Shown: positions 21,546 to 33,835, counted from the stretch's first letter. The stretch is DNA of 64,000 nucleotides from Acanthosepion pharaonis (GCA_903632075.3 CAHIKZ030004540.1:1647501-1711500), one strand, 5' to 3'. Numbers and translations: made by a program. Notes: generated by a model not told the origin, from the sequence alone.

Positions 21546-22385
21546 AAATATGAGAACAAAATGAAAACATTAAATAACCCAACAAGTACTTTTCTTCTAG
21601 AATAGCATTTATGATTTTCTTTTTTTTCTTCAAGAATCGCATCCAAGATTTCTACAGACTTAGCATTTTAAAGTCCCATGATCTATGAAGTTGTGCTAAG
21701 GTATCTGGCATAGTTTTGATTTTTATTTTGGAGACGGGTGAGGATAAAAGCAAAATGAAAAGCTCAAAAAGAAAACAAATTTAAAATGACCTGATTTTGT
21801 TTGCATTTAAATCGGGTTTAAACAACAAGAAGAAAAAGAAATAAACGAACAAATAAATTTTTGCTTTTCTGTACCAGAGATAGAAAAGATGAGGAAAAAT
21901 GTAAAAAAAAAAAAAAAAGTCAAGTATCTTCTGGTCCCATCAGATTAAAATGTCGACAGCAACACTTGAAACAAAGTTCTTGATGAAAATCAATAGACTA
22001 CGTTAAATCCTCTTACCTTAAATCTGAGAAAGGAAAATGCTCACACAGTCAGATATGCTGTCCCTACCCACAGAAAGTGGGTATGATAAACTTTAATCTT
22101 TTATTTTTTTTAAATTTTGGACATTCTTTAAAAAAAACAAAAGAAAAAAGTCAAGTTATTAGTATTAAGTACATTACCAATTTCAGTTTCAGTAGAATTT
22201 ATAGATGAAAATTTAGGTATAGTACTTGTAACATAATGTCTGCAGTCTATATTAGAATGATCCGATTTTGGTTCAGCATGGTAAAAATAGCACACCATAG
22301 AGAGATTTTTTATTAGGGCAGTACCATTAAGATTCTCCAACTCCAAGAATACCACAATTTCAAGTTCAATTAACAAATTAATAAT
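21545..22385. other. Unassigned AT-rich DNA
   Basis: No convincing repeat or gene. The 82-codon minus frame at 22128-22376 (MLIELEIVVFLELENL...) has no family I recognise. Confidence 0.4.
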
Positions 22386-22700
22386 ACTGGGTCACTGTGC
22401 TCACTCCAATAATATTGATCCAATTTTTGGATGTTTGTTACAAAAGCTAAAAAAGAATATTATGTGAACACTGAAAAAGGAAAAGAAATGCAAAAGTGTG
22501 GGGTCTGCACCACACTCGGACAGATTATAATGATCTGATTTTTGTACATTTGTTACGAAACCCCAAAAGAAAATTCAATCATCATTGAAAGAAGAGAAAA
22601 GAAATGAAAAGATTATTCATAGTGTGGGGTCTGTATCCACACTCACCCTGATTATAATGATTTGAAAAATCTTATAAGAAAATAAAAAGAAATAAAAAAA
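22385..22700. repeat. ~125-bp direct repeat, three degenerate copies
   Basis: 'gtgtggggtctg..ccacactc', 'attataatgatctgattttt' and 'catttgttac' recur near 22395, 22500 and 22625, in the same orientation. Confidence 0.65.
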
Positions 22701-22984
22701 AAAAAAAAAAATCATTTTTGTATAAAATCATGATAGATTTATTTTGTAAAATAACTTTCATCTAATTTTAAGTGGAAATAATTTTTTCTAAGAGGTTAAT
22801 AGATATTCTTATAAAATTTTCAGTCTCCTGCCACTTTGTATGTAGAAGCAATCATATGAGTGCCCTCACTGTGGCTAAACTTTAGACAATGACACATACT
22901 GCGATAAGACTTAGTATGATGAAATAGTCTGGTGAAAGTAGGTGACATTTGAAAAAAAAAAATATATACACTAACATTCACTCA

Positions 22985-23760
22985 ATACAAATACAAGACC
23001 TAAGAGCCACTCAAAGTAGATATTTAATGTATGGTGATGTATGAATGTAAGAAAAGGCAAGAGATAAAGTTTGTGGTATTATGCAGGAAAAGTAACAGTT
23101 AACCCTAGACTTGAAGAGGTCAAGATTGTAGTGATTGGAAAAACATCCTGCCGGGAGCCCGTTCCACAAAGCAGCAGTTCATGTGAAGAAACTGTTTGAG
23201 TAGAACTAGAACTAGAATAGGAATATGAACGTAATGGAGATGATTCACCCTTGTGTATGTGGCATGGTGGGTCCCAGTTGCAAAGGTCAGGGCTGTTCGA
23301 TCCATGGAATGTAGCTTGTCCGAATATATACTTTGGAAAAAATAATAGAGCAGAAAGAGGCCCACAATATTTTGTCTGTGAGGAAAGGTATTGTAGGGTG
23401 GAAGATAATTCATCATCCACAAGGCCAAGTAGAAGCTTTTTCTTGATAAAGAAAATGAGGACCGTGTAGCTCCAGCCCAGATATGGCAGCAATACTCTAT
23501 TTTTGGTCTGATCTGACTTTTATAAATAGCAGTATAGCAAGGAGTATCGGGTACTTACTGGAGTGGTACAATGGACCAGACATTTTTCCAGCATCTTTAG
23601 TAATAGATCATATATATGAGTTCTGCTTGAAGTCTGGAGAGAGCTTGAGTCCCAATAAACGTTCAAAGCAAAGAACCTCCTTGGGAGAAGACACATCCAT
23701 CATGATAGGTTCAAGGTCTGCTCGGTGGTGGTGGAACATTACTCCTGTATTTTCTTGTAC
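22985..23760 (-). mobile_element. LINE C remnant, reverse, extended RT region
   Basis: Minus frames read LSPDFKQNSYI (upstream, ~23640), LSSQTKYCGPLSALLFFPKY and ATGTHHATYTRVNHLHYVHI, then HELLLCGTGSRQDVFP and a degenerate end. They align with the plus copy at 20225 in the opposite direction. It also carries a (GTG)n-like stretch near 23722. Multiple frameshifts. Confidence 0.75.
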
Positions 23761-23764
23761 ATGA

Positions 23765-25015
23765 TACAAGAAATTTGGAACAAAAATTAAAAGCCAAAAT
23801 GGGGTGTCATTTTATACACAAGGACATGTGTAGTGACATTAAAGGTTGTTGTATTTTAGAGCTGCTACTGCTGCTATCAGTAGCATCTCTAAAATAAAAC
23901 TTGTCAGTAGCAGCCCTCGATTATAAAAACACATGAACCTTAAAATAATTCTCTTTCCGGATTTTCCCTCTTTCAAACTACTGACATGAACTTTCCATGC
24001 TGAAGCTAAAAGGGCTGTGAATGCTTCACACTCCAACAAAGTTCCCACTATAATATGTTAATGAACATTTTGTTATGTATACAATTTATGTCTAACAAAA
24101 GAAAGTCTTGTTTTAAACTTTACTTTTGTTTTAACAAATGTTATCTTTGCATTGCAAGTTAATTGGTTTGTTATTTTATGCATGTACTCTTTACATCTCC
24201 GTTATTCCATGTGCTATAAAATGTTCCCGTAAGTAACCTCATGCATTTAAATATTGAAGTAGTTAATCACTAAACATGTTCTCATAAATTTTTACTCAGC
24301 GTAAACCCCTCTTATTCAAAACGGCAAGATTGCAAATACATTCAGCACAATAGATAATAAAACACAAAATAGGCAAGTGTTGATAACAATTGTTGAGAAA
24401 AGGTATTTGTTATGTCATCAATATTTGTTGTTTGGAAATCAGCTTAACTGAAAGTGTTTTGTCTCAAGGAGAGAAAATACACTGAAATTGATTAAAAATA
24501 AATAATAAAGGGAATATGCAAATTCTGACATGTTTTGTACTTTTTTCAAGTTTTTCAGCTTGAAAAATGGGTCAATAGCTCCCATACTGTTTCATATTCC
24601 TCCATTCATTGGCACATGTGTAAAATATATGCATAAAATTAAGTTTTATTCACATAATAAAGTTTGTTTATATTTTGATTTTCTTGTTTTTTATAAAGTT
24701 TCCTGTCTTCAGTCTTAATAAAAGACGGTATTTTTTTTATTTTCATACTTTATATAGAAAATTAATAAAGTCATATCAAGCAGAAACGTATGATAGATGA
24801 ATTAACACCTTAAAATGTATATACCAGCAATGTCCAGTTAGCACCTTTTCCCAAAAATAAGTTTTGAAACAAATTAGGGAAAAAAAAAACAATTTTGAAA
24901 CATTTCATTTCTGTTATTTAATATCGTGAAAAAAATTAAATATTTTAGTGAAATATATGTACAACGTTGATATCTTAATGATACAACTTTTTCCAAAATA
25001 TAAACATAGGTATGG
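23765..25015. other. Unassigned AT-rich DNA
   Basis: A 69-codon minus frame (23839-24048) is present, without recognisable domains. Otherwise featureless. Confidence 0.45.
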
Positions 25016-25019
25016 CTCT

Positions 25020-27975
25020 ACTTTTGGGTTGTAGTATATTCAAGGACATAATTTATTCCCTGTTTTTAGCTTCAGAAATGGGGTCATAATACACTCGAGG
25101 ACGCAATTTAACCCATTTTTAGCTTCAGAAACATGGGGTCATATTATTTGCAAGGCTTTAATTTATTCAGTTTCTATCTTCAAAAAAATTATACTGGTAA
25201 TTTATTCCCTGTTTTTAGCTTCAGGAACATGGGATTAATTTATTGACAGAATTTGTTTTAACTTCAGAAACACTGGGTTGTATTCTACTCAAAGGATGTA
25301 ATTTATTCTGTTTTATTCTCTCTGACAGAATTTATTCTTCAAAAACACTGGTTTGTATTATACTCAAGGATGTAATTTATTCCCTGTTTTTAGCTTCAGG
25401 AACATGGGATTGTATTCTACTCTGACAGAATTTATTCTGTTTTTAACTTCAGAAACACTGGGTTGTATTATACTCAAGGATGTAATTTATTCCCTGTTTT
25501 TAGCTTCAGGAACATGGGATTGTATTCTACTCTGACAGAATTTATTCTGTTTTTAACTTCAGAAACACTGGTTTGTATTATACTCAAGGATGTAATTTAT
25601 TCCCTGTTTTTAGCTTCAGGAACATGGGATTGTATTCTACTCTGACAGAATTTATTCTGTTTTTAACTTCAAAACACTGGTTTGTATTATACTCAAGGAT
25701 GTAATTTATTCCCTGTTTTTTAGCTTCAGGAACATGGGATTGTATTCTACTCGGACAGAATTTATTCTGTTTTAACTTCAGAAACACTGGTTTGTATTAT
25801 ACTCAAGGATGTAATTTATTCCCTGTTTTAGCTTCAGGAACATGGGATTGTATTCTACTCGGACAGAATTTATTCTGTTTTTAGCTTCAGAAACACTGGT
25901 TTGTATTATACTCAAGGATGTAATTTATTCCCTGTTTATAGCTTCAGGAACATGGGATTGCATTCTACTCGGACAGAATTTATTCTGTTTTTAGCTTCAG
26001 AAACACTGGTTTGTATTATACTCAAGGATGTAATTTATTCCCTGTTTTTAGCTTCAGGAACATGGGATTGTATTCTACTCGGACAGAATTTATTCTGTTT
26101 TTAACTTCAGAAACACTGGTTTGTATTATACTCAAGGATGTAATTTATTCCCTGTTTTTAGCTTCAGGAACATGGGATTGTATTCTACTCGGACAGAATT
26201 TATTCTGTTTTTAGCTTCAAAAACACTGGTTTGTATTATACTCAAGGATGTAATTTATTCCCTGTTTTAGCTTCAGGAACATGGGATTGTATTCTACTCG
26301 GACAGAATTTATTCTGTTTTTAGCTTCAAAAACACTGGTTTGTATTATACTCAAGGATGTAATTTATTCCCTGTTTTAGCTTCAGGAACATGGGATTGTA
26401 TTCTACTCGGACAGAATTTATTCTGTTTTTAGCTTCAAAACACTGGTTTGTATTATACTCAAGGATGTAATTTATTCCCTGTTTTTAGCTTCAGGAACAT
26501 GGGATTGTATTCTACTCGGACAGAATTTATTCTGTTTTAACTTCAGAAACACTGGTTTGTATTATAGTCAAGGATGTAATTTATTCCCTGTTTTTAGCTT
26601 CAGGAACATGGGATTGTATTCTACTCGGACAGAATTTATTCTGTTTTTAGCTTCAGAAACACTGGTTTGTATTATACTCAAGGATGTAATTTATTCCCTG
26701 TTTTTAGCTTCAGGAACATGGGATTGTATTCTACTCGGACAGAATTTATTCTGTTTTTAGCTTCAAAAACACTGGTTTGTATTATACTCAAGGATGTAAT
26801 TTATTCCCTGTTTTTAGCTTCAGGAACATGGGATTGTATTCTACTCGGACAGAATTTATTCTGTTTTAGCTTCAAAAACACTGGTTTGTATTATACTCAA
26901 GGATGTAATTTATTCCCTGTTTTTAGCTTCAGGAACATGGGATTGTATTTTTGGACAGAATTTATTCTGTTTTTAGCTTCAAAAACACTGGTTTTGTATT
27001 ATACTCAAGGATGTAATTTATTCCCTGTTTTTAGCTTCTATTCTACTCGGACAGAATTTATTCTGTTTTTAACTTCAAAACACTGGTTTGTATTATACTC
27101 AAGGATGTAATTTATTCCCTGTTTATAGCTTCAGGAACATGGGATTGTATTCTACTCGGACAGAATTTATTCTGTTTTTAGCTTCAGAAACACTGGTTTG
27201 TATTATACTCAAGGATGTAATTTATTCCCTGTTTATAGCTTCAGGAACATGGGATTGCATTCTACTCGGACAGAATTTATTCTGTTTTAGCTTCAAAACA
27301 CTGGTTTGTATTATACTCAAGGATGTAATTTATTCCCTGTTTTTAGCTTCAGGAACATGGGATTGTATTCTCTCGGACAGAATTTATTCTGTTTTTAGCT
27401 TCAGAAACACTGGTTTGTATTATACTCAAGGATGTAATTTATTCCCTGTTTTAGCTTCAGGAACATGGGGATTGCATTCTTCGGACAGAATTTATTCTGT
27501 TTTGGCTTCAGAAACACTGGGGACTCAAGGATGTTTTATTTGTTTATAGCTTCAGGAACATGGGAATTTCGGACAGAATTTATTCTGTTTTTTAGCTTCA
27601 GAAACACTGGTTTGTATTATACTCAAGGATGTAATTTATTCCCTGTTTTTAGCTTCAGGAACATGGAATTGTATTCTATTCGGACAGAATTTATTCTGTT
27701 TTTAGCTTCAGAAACACTGGTTTGTATTATACTCAAGGATGTAATTTATTCCCTGTTTTTAGCTTCAGGAACATGGGATTGTATTCTACTCGGACAGAAT
27801 TTATTCTGTTTTTAGCTTCAGAAACACTGGGTTGTATTATACTCGTGGATATAACTTATTTCCTGTTTATAGCTTCAGAAACAAGGGCTCATAATAAGCT
27901 CAAGGATGGTAATTTATTCTGTTTTTAGCTTCAGAAATGTGCTTGTATTATACTCAAGTCAATACAGTAATTTGT
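25020..27975. repeat. 110-bp dimeric satellite array
   Basis: About 22 dimers. Each dimer is two related ~55-bp halves: one with 'ctcaaggatgtaatttattc' and 'cttcaggaacatgggattg', the other with 'cggacagaatttattctg' and 'cttcagaaacactgg'. Both share the 'gnnngaatttattcngtttttagcttcag' logic, so the 110-bp unit is a higher-order dimer of a 55-bp ancestor. The edges (25020-25330 and 27840-27975) are diverged and partly monomeric. In 27,465-27,560 some units carry deletions. Open frames across it are repeat artefacts that change frame with each dimer (110 is not a multiple of 3). Confidence 0.95.
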
Positions 27976-28284
27976 TTTTGGCAATGGAAAAACACAGATG
28001 CGCCCTTTGTTTAAATTGAGGTGCTTTTGAGGAATCAGTGTGGCTCTTCAAAAAGTTGGATAGCTATTTTGGAGAATTGCTGTACAGATTGGATATGATG
28101 CTCATTCCATCTTCATGCCAGATTCCAGATAGCCATGTAGTATAGATAGTTCCCAAGTAAAGACAACAATGGCTCCCTATCTGACAGGTACAGCACAGAT
28201 CAGAGCTATCATGGCATGAGAAGTTTTCAACATGGACCACTGACAATTGTTTATTTACCACTTGACTCTTTTTGTTGTATACTA
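27976..28284. other. Unassigned DNA right of the satellite
   Basis: A 74-codon minus frame (28064-28288; Cys/His-containing, ENFSCHDSSDLCCTC) is the only coding hint. I cannot place it in a family. Confidence 0.3.
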
Positions 28285-28470
28285 ACATTCATTCAATACA
28301 AAGCTCGAGAACCATTCAAGGTAGAGGGTTTGTGTTAAAATAGTTAAGATAAATAAGACATGATGTGAAGGAAAGAAGAGGTGTCAGGAGTTGAAGATTA
28401 TGAGGATAGATAATTTGGCCTTTGACTTGAAGGTGTCAAGATTGCTGTAGTCAGAGAAACATACCTAGTT
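28285..28470 (-). mobile_element. LINE C 3' end fragment
   Basis: 'actaacattcattcaataca', 'gaaccattcaaggtagaggg' and 'gacttgaaggtgtcaagatt' match the 3' ends of LINE C at 22985 and 15035. Confidence 0.6.
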
Positions 28471-28517
28471 GTATGTATGAATACGTGTGAACAAGTATAC
28501 ATATAAAAAGGTTTATG

Positions 28518-28519
<2 letters not shown>

Positions 28520-28572
<53 letters not shown>
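28520..28572. repeat. (CT)n(TA)n microsatellite
   Basis: A CT run passes directly into a TA run. Confidence 0.95.
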
Positions 28573-28576
<4 letters not shown>

Positions 28577-28868
28577 AAGTCCCCGATCAATCCTGTTGAC
28601 AAGACAAATTGGTAGATGAAAAAAAAAATCTTAGTATGAAGAAAATTTACATTAACCAGAAAGAGTCTGGCACAGAAGCATCTCTCTTTTTAAAATTTGG
28701 ATTTTGTAATGTAACTATAACAACAAAAACATTTTCATTTTTGCCTTGAAAAACTTGAAGATGAAATGCATCAGCAAAAAAAATAAGTTTTTTTTTTTTT
28801 TTCCCCAATTGTCATCTTATATATATCAATGAACATGCATATGTGTACATGTATGTAAATATGTGAAA

Positions 28869-28876
<8 letters not shown>

Positions 28877-28916
<40 letters not shown>
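28877..28916. repeat. (TA)n(GA)n microsatellite
   Basis: TA then GA repeats, directly bordering repeat G copy 2. Confidence 0.95.
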
Positions 28917-28918
<2 letters not shown>

Positions 28919-29045
28919 ATTAATACAAGTAAAAGGTTTGTTACTTAGCTGATTGATGTTACCTGTAGCATCTGGACCCCAGAGTTTCATCAACAGACAT
29001 GTTCATCCACTAGTCAGGTGGTATCAGCAATTAACTGCTTATACT
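28917..29045 (-). repeat. Repeat G, copy 2
   Basis: It is colinear with 10640-10790 ('cttagctgattgatgttacc', 'cagagtttcat'). On the minus strand it reads CTGACTA...GAAAC, TCTGGGGTC, GATGCTACAGGTAAC. Compared with copy 1 the short stem III changes from ACTC/GAGT to ACTC/GGGT, which keeps pairing through a G-U wobble. The conserved CTGANGA is mutated here to CTGACTA. Confidence 0.45.
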
Positions 29046-29120
29046 TCTCAATTTTTCTTTTTTATATGTGCTTACCATTGATGTGAGTTTGTTTTTTTTT
29101 TTTTTTTTTTTCATAGTGTA

Positions 29121-29124
<4 letters not shown>

Positions 29125-29179
<55 letters not shown>
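29125..29179. repeat. (TA)n(CA)n microsatellite
   Basis: TA followed by CA units. Confidence 0.95.
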
Positions 29180-29180
<1 letters not shown>

Positions 29181-29269
29181 TCTTGACTTAACCAACTATA
29201 ATGCATAAAACAGAGGTAGAAACAGGTGATAAGCTAGGTTAATTAATTTGATTTATGATACCCACTTTT

Positions 29270-30372
29270 ATCCTCAGAGATCCTAAGGCATTTTCCTCAA
29301 ATGCAGTTTTGTCTTTCTTTCATTTTAACCTGAAGACGCTGAAGAGAGTATATGCTTCTCTGGTGAAACACATCATTAATAACGTTTTCCACTTTCTCAT
29401 TATCTTTACCTTTGTTTCATTTGCTAATATGCATCCTACAAACACACTCAAACATACATGCCAATCTATCTTGCATATTTATAAGTCTAGCATTCATCCA
29501 TGCATTGAATATTGCTGCCAAATCTGGTTTGGTGCTTCTGCTATATCTAGAGATTCTTGACCAAATCCAAGAATCTATATCTTGGCTTCAGTCACTTACC
29601 CAGCACTGTAATGTAGGTTTGCCATATCTTTTCTATAAATATTTTCATGGTAATTATTCTAATCAGCTTTCCTGATTGATACCTCAACTTGATAAATTTA
29701 AATACATTACTGGATTGGCAGCTGGATTTCCTAATTTCACTGTTGAGATTGCTAGTTGTAAAGTTCTATGCTAGTATTTGTTGCTTGTGGAAGTCTGTTC
29801 TAGCTTTCTGGCTTTCCTGTCAATTTTGATCTTCAAAATGTAAATGAAATGTCAGTTGTCATTTCCTGTCTTATTGAAACCTGTTCTTTCATTGTCCTTT
29901 TTGTTTCTTGCACTCTCAATAACCCTGTGGTGAATGTGCATCATTACAGATGCTAAAGAGGCCCTGGATCTTGTGCAGAACACCAGTTACATCTGGGTTT
30001 TTCCAGTTAACAGTGAGACAGCTTGGCATGTCTAGATACAATCCTCTCTGCAACTGGTCAAGATTTGGGTCTTTGTAAGATGCTTCATACCAATAAAAGT
30101 AGGGGGAAAACCAACAATCAACAGTTGTCTTATGAAATTGGTCCCTGTGGGCATCTTTGTCCCTAAAGTTTCTGTGGTTTCCGAGGCAGTGTTATTTTTG
30201 TTCCCTCCCATCTCTCTCCTTTCTCTGCCTAGTTACCACCCCCTGTAGTTTCTGGGAGAGCAATTGGTTAGGTGTTTCCCCCAACCTCAACACACTCTTG
30301 CCATGCATTACATTAAACACCTTGCATATAAGTGGTTTTTATTGCCTTGCTTGGGGTGAAATGATTAAAAAA
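29270..30372 (+). mobile_element. LINE A remnant, with an unidentified insert at ~29940-30280
   Basis: Blocks in order: LKTLKRVYASLVKHIINNVF, IFISLAFIHALNIAAKSGLV, LDQIQESISWLQSLTQHCNV and PYLFYKYFHGNYSNQLS. After ~340 bp of unrelated DNA the 3' tail follows ('ttattgccttgcttggggtg', ending ~30370). The inserted segment has 'ccaataaaagtagg' and no ORF. Its ends and target duplication are not clear. Confidence 0.7.
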
Positions 30373-30429
30373 ACATCACAAAAGTAACAGTATTTACAAA
30401 CTTAAAAAAATAAGAATTTCTTGATATTT

Positions 30430-30545
30430 CTTAAATACTATTGTCTTCTCTTTTCAATAGTCTTCACTCTAATGTCTTTCATCCTAAGTAACCTTTTGCA
30501 TCATAGTGGCTTTATTGCCTTGCTTGGGACAAAATGATTTAGAAA
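30430..30545 (+). mobile_element. Second LINE A 3' tail
   Basis: 'ctttattgccttgcttggga' and 'caaaatgattta' repeat the tail ended at 30370, so LINE A 3' ends lie in tandem. Confidence 0.6.
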
Positions 30546-30689
30546 TAACTATATCATGTAAGAAGAGAAAATCACATGGTTACACTCTGCTTCCAAAATC
30601 AAATCAAATAACCCTCCTTGTGTGTAGAATAATTCTTACAATGAAATGCAACTAAAATTAAGACAAAAGAAATCTTTCTTTCTTTCTGA

Positions 30690-31310
30690 CTGTGTGACAT
30701 AGCTCTTCAGGACATTATTGTTCTCCACAACGTCCTTTCTTTTGTTGCTTTCAATATTACTTGCTCCATAATGACTCGTCTTTCTTTTTGTGTTTCTCCA
30801 ACTGTTTGCACAATCTTATCAACAGAATCTCATTGCTTTGCTCTGTTTTTGATGTGTTCTGTGAGTGTTAAACTCTACAGGCCTTCTTTCTTCACTCTGT
30901 CTTTGTTATTCTCAACATCCATCAGTAGAACTACATTTTGGTTATTTCCAGTCTTTTTTATTCATTTCTGATTAAATTGTCCATCATCCACTGTCATATA
31001 AAAGTTTAGCCATTGCATAGAAGCCTCCTCCATTATTTTCTCATGTTTCTAATGTTAATTTATGGTCTTTTAATAGTTTCCTTTTTTTTCTAAAAAACAA
31101 AGTAGTTTTAATTTCCTTTTTATCCCCTTGGTATATCTATGTGAGATTTTTTGCCATCTATTACTATATTACCTAGATAGTTGAATTTCTATACATGTTC
31201 AAATTTGACATCCCCATTGCATAACTCAGATTTTGGCATGTCCCCTTTTGCCTTCTTACAATTAATGCTTAACTGTTTCTGCTTGCCTTCATCAACTACT
31301 TTGTTTTAAT
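30690..31310 (-). mobile_element. LINE B remnant with RT connection region
   Basis: Read in reverse: KQKQLSINCKKAKGDMPKSE, LCNGDVKFEHV.KFNYLGNV, then the FYRWMLRI-like and C-terminal segments toward 30690. This is the RT sequence downstream of the YxDD box ('GLSINxKKTExMV...VQKFxYLGSV'). It is broken by several stops. Confidence 0.65.
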
Positions 31311-31888
31311 GGACACCGTCCCATTTTTTGGGACATTACACATTCATGGGTAATAGGTATAAGCTTATAATTAATACTATTTTAAACAAACACCCCTAGA
31401 CTGGTTGAATGGATTTCTCTGTAACCTTGGAAACATGAATTATGATTTTTGCTGTGTCTTTAAAACCCAGTAATTTTAAAAGTTACTCCAAAATTCGCTT
31501 GAGGATGAAATGGAACTAATGTCTTTAATTTAATTACAAAATTAAATTTGGAGCTTTCAGCTTCCGTTTTTGAAACATGGTTAGAACTGTGTAGCGAAAA
31601 AAAAACATATTTTAAATCAATTAATTTATAATATTAATGCTCTGTAAATTTACATTGAGCACTATTTTGTAAAAATAAAAATATCTATAAGAACACTGGA
31701 TTGCGTTTTATTTAATTTTTTTTGAGTTCATATAAGTTTTCTTTTCTGGACATGTGTAAAATTGTCCTAATGTTCTGCATATACGAGCACATTCAGCTAT
31801 TCTTTTAGCCATTATTGAGGATGACTTTTTTATTTTTAACTGAATGTATGGATTTTTTTTTTATGTATGTATCTAGAGTTATAACAAT
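31311..31888. other. Unassigned AT-rich DNA
   Basis: A locally suggestive short inverted repeat 'gtcccattttttgggac' lies near 31318. No gene. Confidence 0.4.
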
Positions 31889-32225
31889 GTTTTATTTTCC
31901 AAACACGGCACATTGTGTCCCTGTTCATGATTGATGTTATTCAACATTGCCTTTTTCTTTTCATTATTAGTACTTCCATTATTTTTAGTCATTTTTCTAT
32001 GTAGATGATGCTATTATGCCTGTATTTTCTACAAGTATGTTGTGCATGGAGTTTGGTAGGTTTCCATATGTTTTTAAATGGATCCTAATTGAGCTATGGT
32101 CAGAGAGATGTAATGTGAGTTTTCTTGATAGGCATGTAGTGGTATGTCCAATATAATTATTCATGAATTTGGTTTGATCAGGAACACAGTTCTTTGAGGG
32201 GCATGTGATTTCAAAAAAAAATATT
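31889..32225 (-). pseudogene. GIY-YIG endonuclease remnant, Penelope-like type 1
   Basis: The minus frame from ~32222 reads EITCPSKNCVPDQTKF, then NNYIGHTTTCLSRKLTLHLS, then DHSSIRIHLKTYGNLPNSMH and ILVENTGIIASST before a stop. The IGxTTTxLSxRLxxHL block with a following loose H and late E matches the GIY-YIG nuclease domain found at the C-terminus of many PLE proteins. The first GIY half is not visible, and an RT domain is absent. It is isolated from the other PLE pieces. Confidence 0.55.
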
Positions 32226-32784
32226 CATTCTCTGTAATTTAGATCATGCAGGTTTGTTATTATTGTTGATGATAAGGTTAGGCGTTTTAAATTTTTTATA
32301 ATAGATAATTAATTTTCTTGTACTGGTTGACTGGGGTCATGTATTTTTCTTTTATAATGTTTCTAACAGAATATTCATCTTGCTTATAGTTTTCATGTAT
32401 TTGGCTTTTATACATAGAAAATGTTAATGGCCAGAAAAGAGAACACTTGTATGAAGGCAAGAAAAATTAAATAAAAGCTTAATTGTAGAACCTTGTCAGT
32501 CATCTTTAATGAAACTTGCGCACATGTGTATGTATAATATATATATATATATACAAATGTAAAGAATGAAAAGTAAGATTTCAACATTCAAAACACTAAT
32601 TTAAAACTGGGCTCAATACAAAAGTAGAGCTATAAATATTTATTATATTCACTGTTATGTATATACCAAATCCAAAACTGTACATTTTGTTTCAACGTTA
32701 AAAAAACATTAATAATTTTCTAACGTTGAAACAATATGTACAGTTTTGTAGTGGGTATGTACATATTCTAATGTAACAGTACAA

Positions 32785-32789
<5 letters not shown>

Positions 32790-32828
<39 letters not shown>
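32790..32828. repeat. (TA)n microsatellite
   Basis: About 39 bp of TA. Confidence 0.95.
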
Positions 32829-32831
<3 letters not shown>

Positions 32832-32844
32832 TTGGAAAATGAAG

Positions 32845-32934
32845 GCGTTACCACTAAGGACAGTTCACTCTACCTGCAAACCAGTTCCATGATTTATCAT
32901 TTTAAATGTCAGTGTAAGGCTGACTATGTGAGGT
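32845..32934 (+). pseudogene. Penelope-like GIY-YIG fragment, type 2, 5' piece
   Basis: The plus frame reads SSMIYHFKCQCKADYVR. This is the start of the GIY-YIG domain, where 'IYxFKCxCxADYVG' represents the first conserved strand. It is cut at 32934 by an R1 fragment. The same sequence recurs at 33490, where it continues. Confidence 0.6.
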
Positions 32935-33085
32935 GGAACCACCTCTTAATTGCTGTTGCCCCTGGGTCCACCCTAACCTGTTAGGGGGTCCTGTTATGGG
33001 TAAATAGTAAACCCTTAAATAAAAACAATACACTATGAATGTATAAAAATACATTTTTTGATTGGGATACAGTTTATTAATCATG
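32935..33085 (+). mobile_element. R1 retroposon, 5'-truncated copy
   Basis: It starts at 'ggaaccacctcttaattgct', includes 'ccctgggtccaccctaacct' and 'aaaacaatacactatgaatg', and ends near 33080. Confidence 0.65.
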
Positions 33086-33340
33086 AAGTCATTCTGCTAT
33101 GTATTTAGTGTTTCTTGATAAAATACAAAGAAGAATCTGCAATGTCATTGGTCCTGACCTGTCATCTCACCTTCAGTCACTTTCCCACTAGTATAATATA
33201 GCTTCCCTTAACTGTTTCTATAAATATTTTCATGGTAATTGTTCTAATAAGCTTTCTTGTTCAGTACCAGATTTTATGAATTTAAGCATACTACTAGACT
33301 GGTTACAAGGTCTCATCATCTTATATTTGAATAATCTGCA
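33085..33340 (+). mobile_element. LINE A remnant
   Basis: LDKIQRRICNVIGPDLSSHL, LFYKYFHGNCSNKLSC-like and FMNLSILLDWLQGLIILYLN in shifting frames. Confidence 0.7.
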
Positions 33341-33439
33341 ATGTTATTGTTCTTGCACGTTTCTTTAAACAAGTATATTTATGATAGGGTATCAGCAGGT
33401 TTGACTTTTTGTTTTTTTCTGTCAATCTGCATGTCGTAT

Positions 33440-33835
33440 TTAATACTATTCCACCATTCTCAATTTTCTTAAGGATGGTTTGACCTATCTGCAAAGTAGT
33501 TCCTTAATTTATCAATTTAAATGTTGGTGTGAGGCTGACTATGTGAGGTGAATGAACTTGCGGTTGGTGACTTGGAATGAACAACATGTGCCTGGGTTGA
33601 GCTAGCAAGAGTAATTGCTTGACTCAGTTTGTGAGTGAGCAATTGAACTTCGTTTTGATTAACAACCCGAGTTGTGCTTCCAAATGTCATCAGGGAGTGT
33701 TCAGGGTGTTACACAGGACTCAGTTGGTTAAGCATTTACAGCTTTTATAAGCTGTTTGCATCAAGCTTCATCGACCAACTTTGGGCAGGCAGGAGAACTT
33801 TCTTCATTCCCAAGGTCTCAAGTTGGGGAGGGGGT
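33440..33835 (+). pseudogene. Penelope-like GIY-YIG remnant, type 2
   Basis: Plus frames give SSLIYQFKCWCEADYV, NEQHVPGL, then (next frame) INNPSCASKCHQGVFRVLHR, TQLVKHLQLL and RPTLGRQENFLHSQGL. The order IYQFKC..ADYV - EQHVP - NP.CA - late KxE-like region is the GIY-YIG nuclease domain of PLE polyproteins. Stops, a frameshift and loss of the YIG-following Arg region make it inactive. It ends at 'caaggtctcaag'. Confidence 0.6.

Noticed and set aside
26667..27815. ORFs of 116-153 codons (repeats of MYYTQGCNLFPVFSFRNMGL type)
   Set aside because: Translations of the 110-bp satellite. Frames switch each dimer, and start and stop positions are accidents of indels.
25020..27975. CRISPR-like array appearance (regular repeats)
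   Set aside because: Repeats are contiguous without unique spacers and the DNA is eukaryotic; this is a satellite.
31318..31336. Short perfect inverted repeat as a terminator or operator
   Set aside because: Isolated 7-bp arms in eukaryotic spacer with no context to support a regulatory role.
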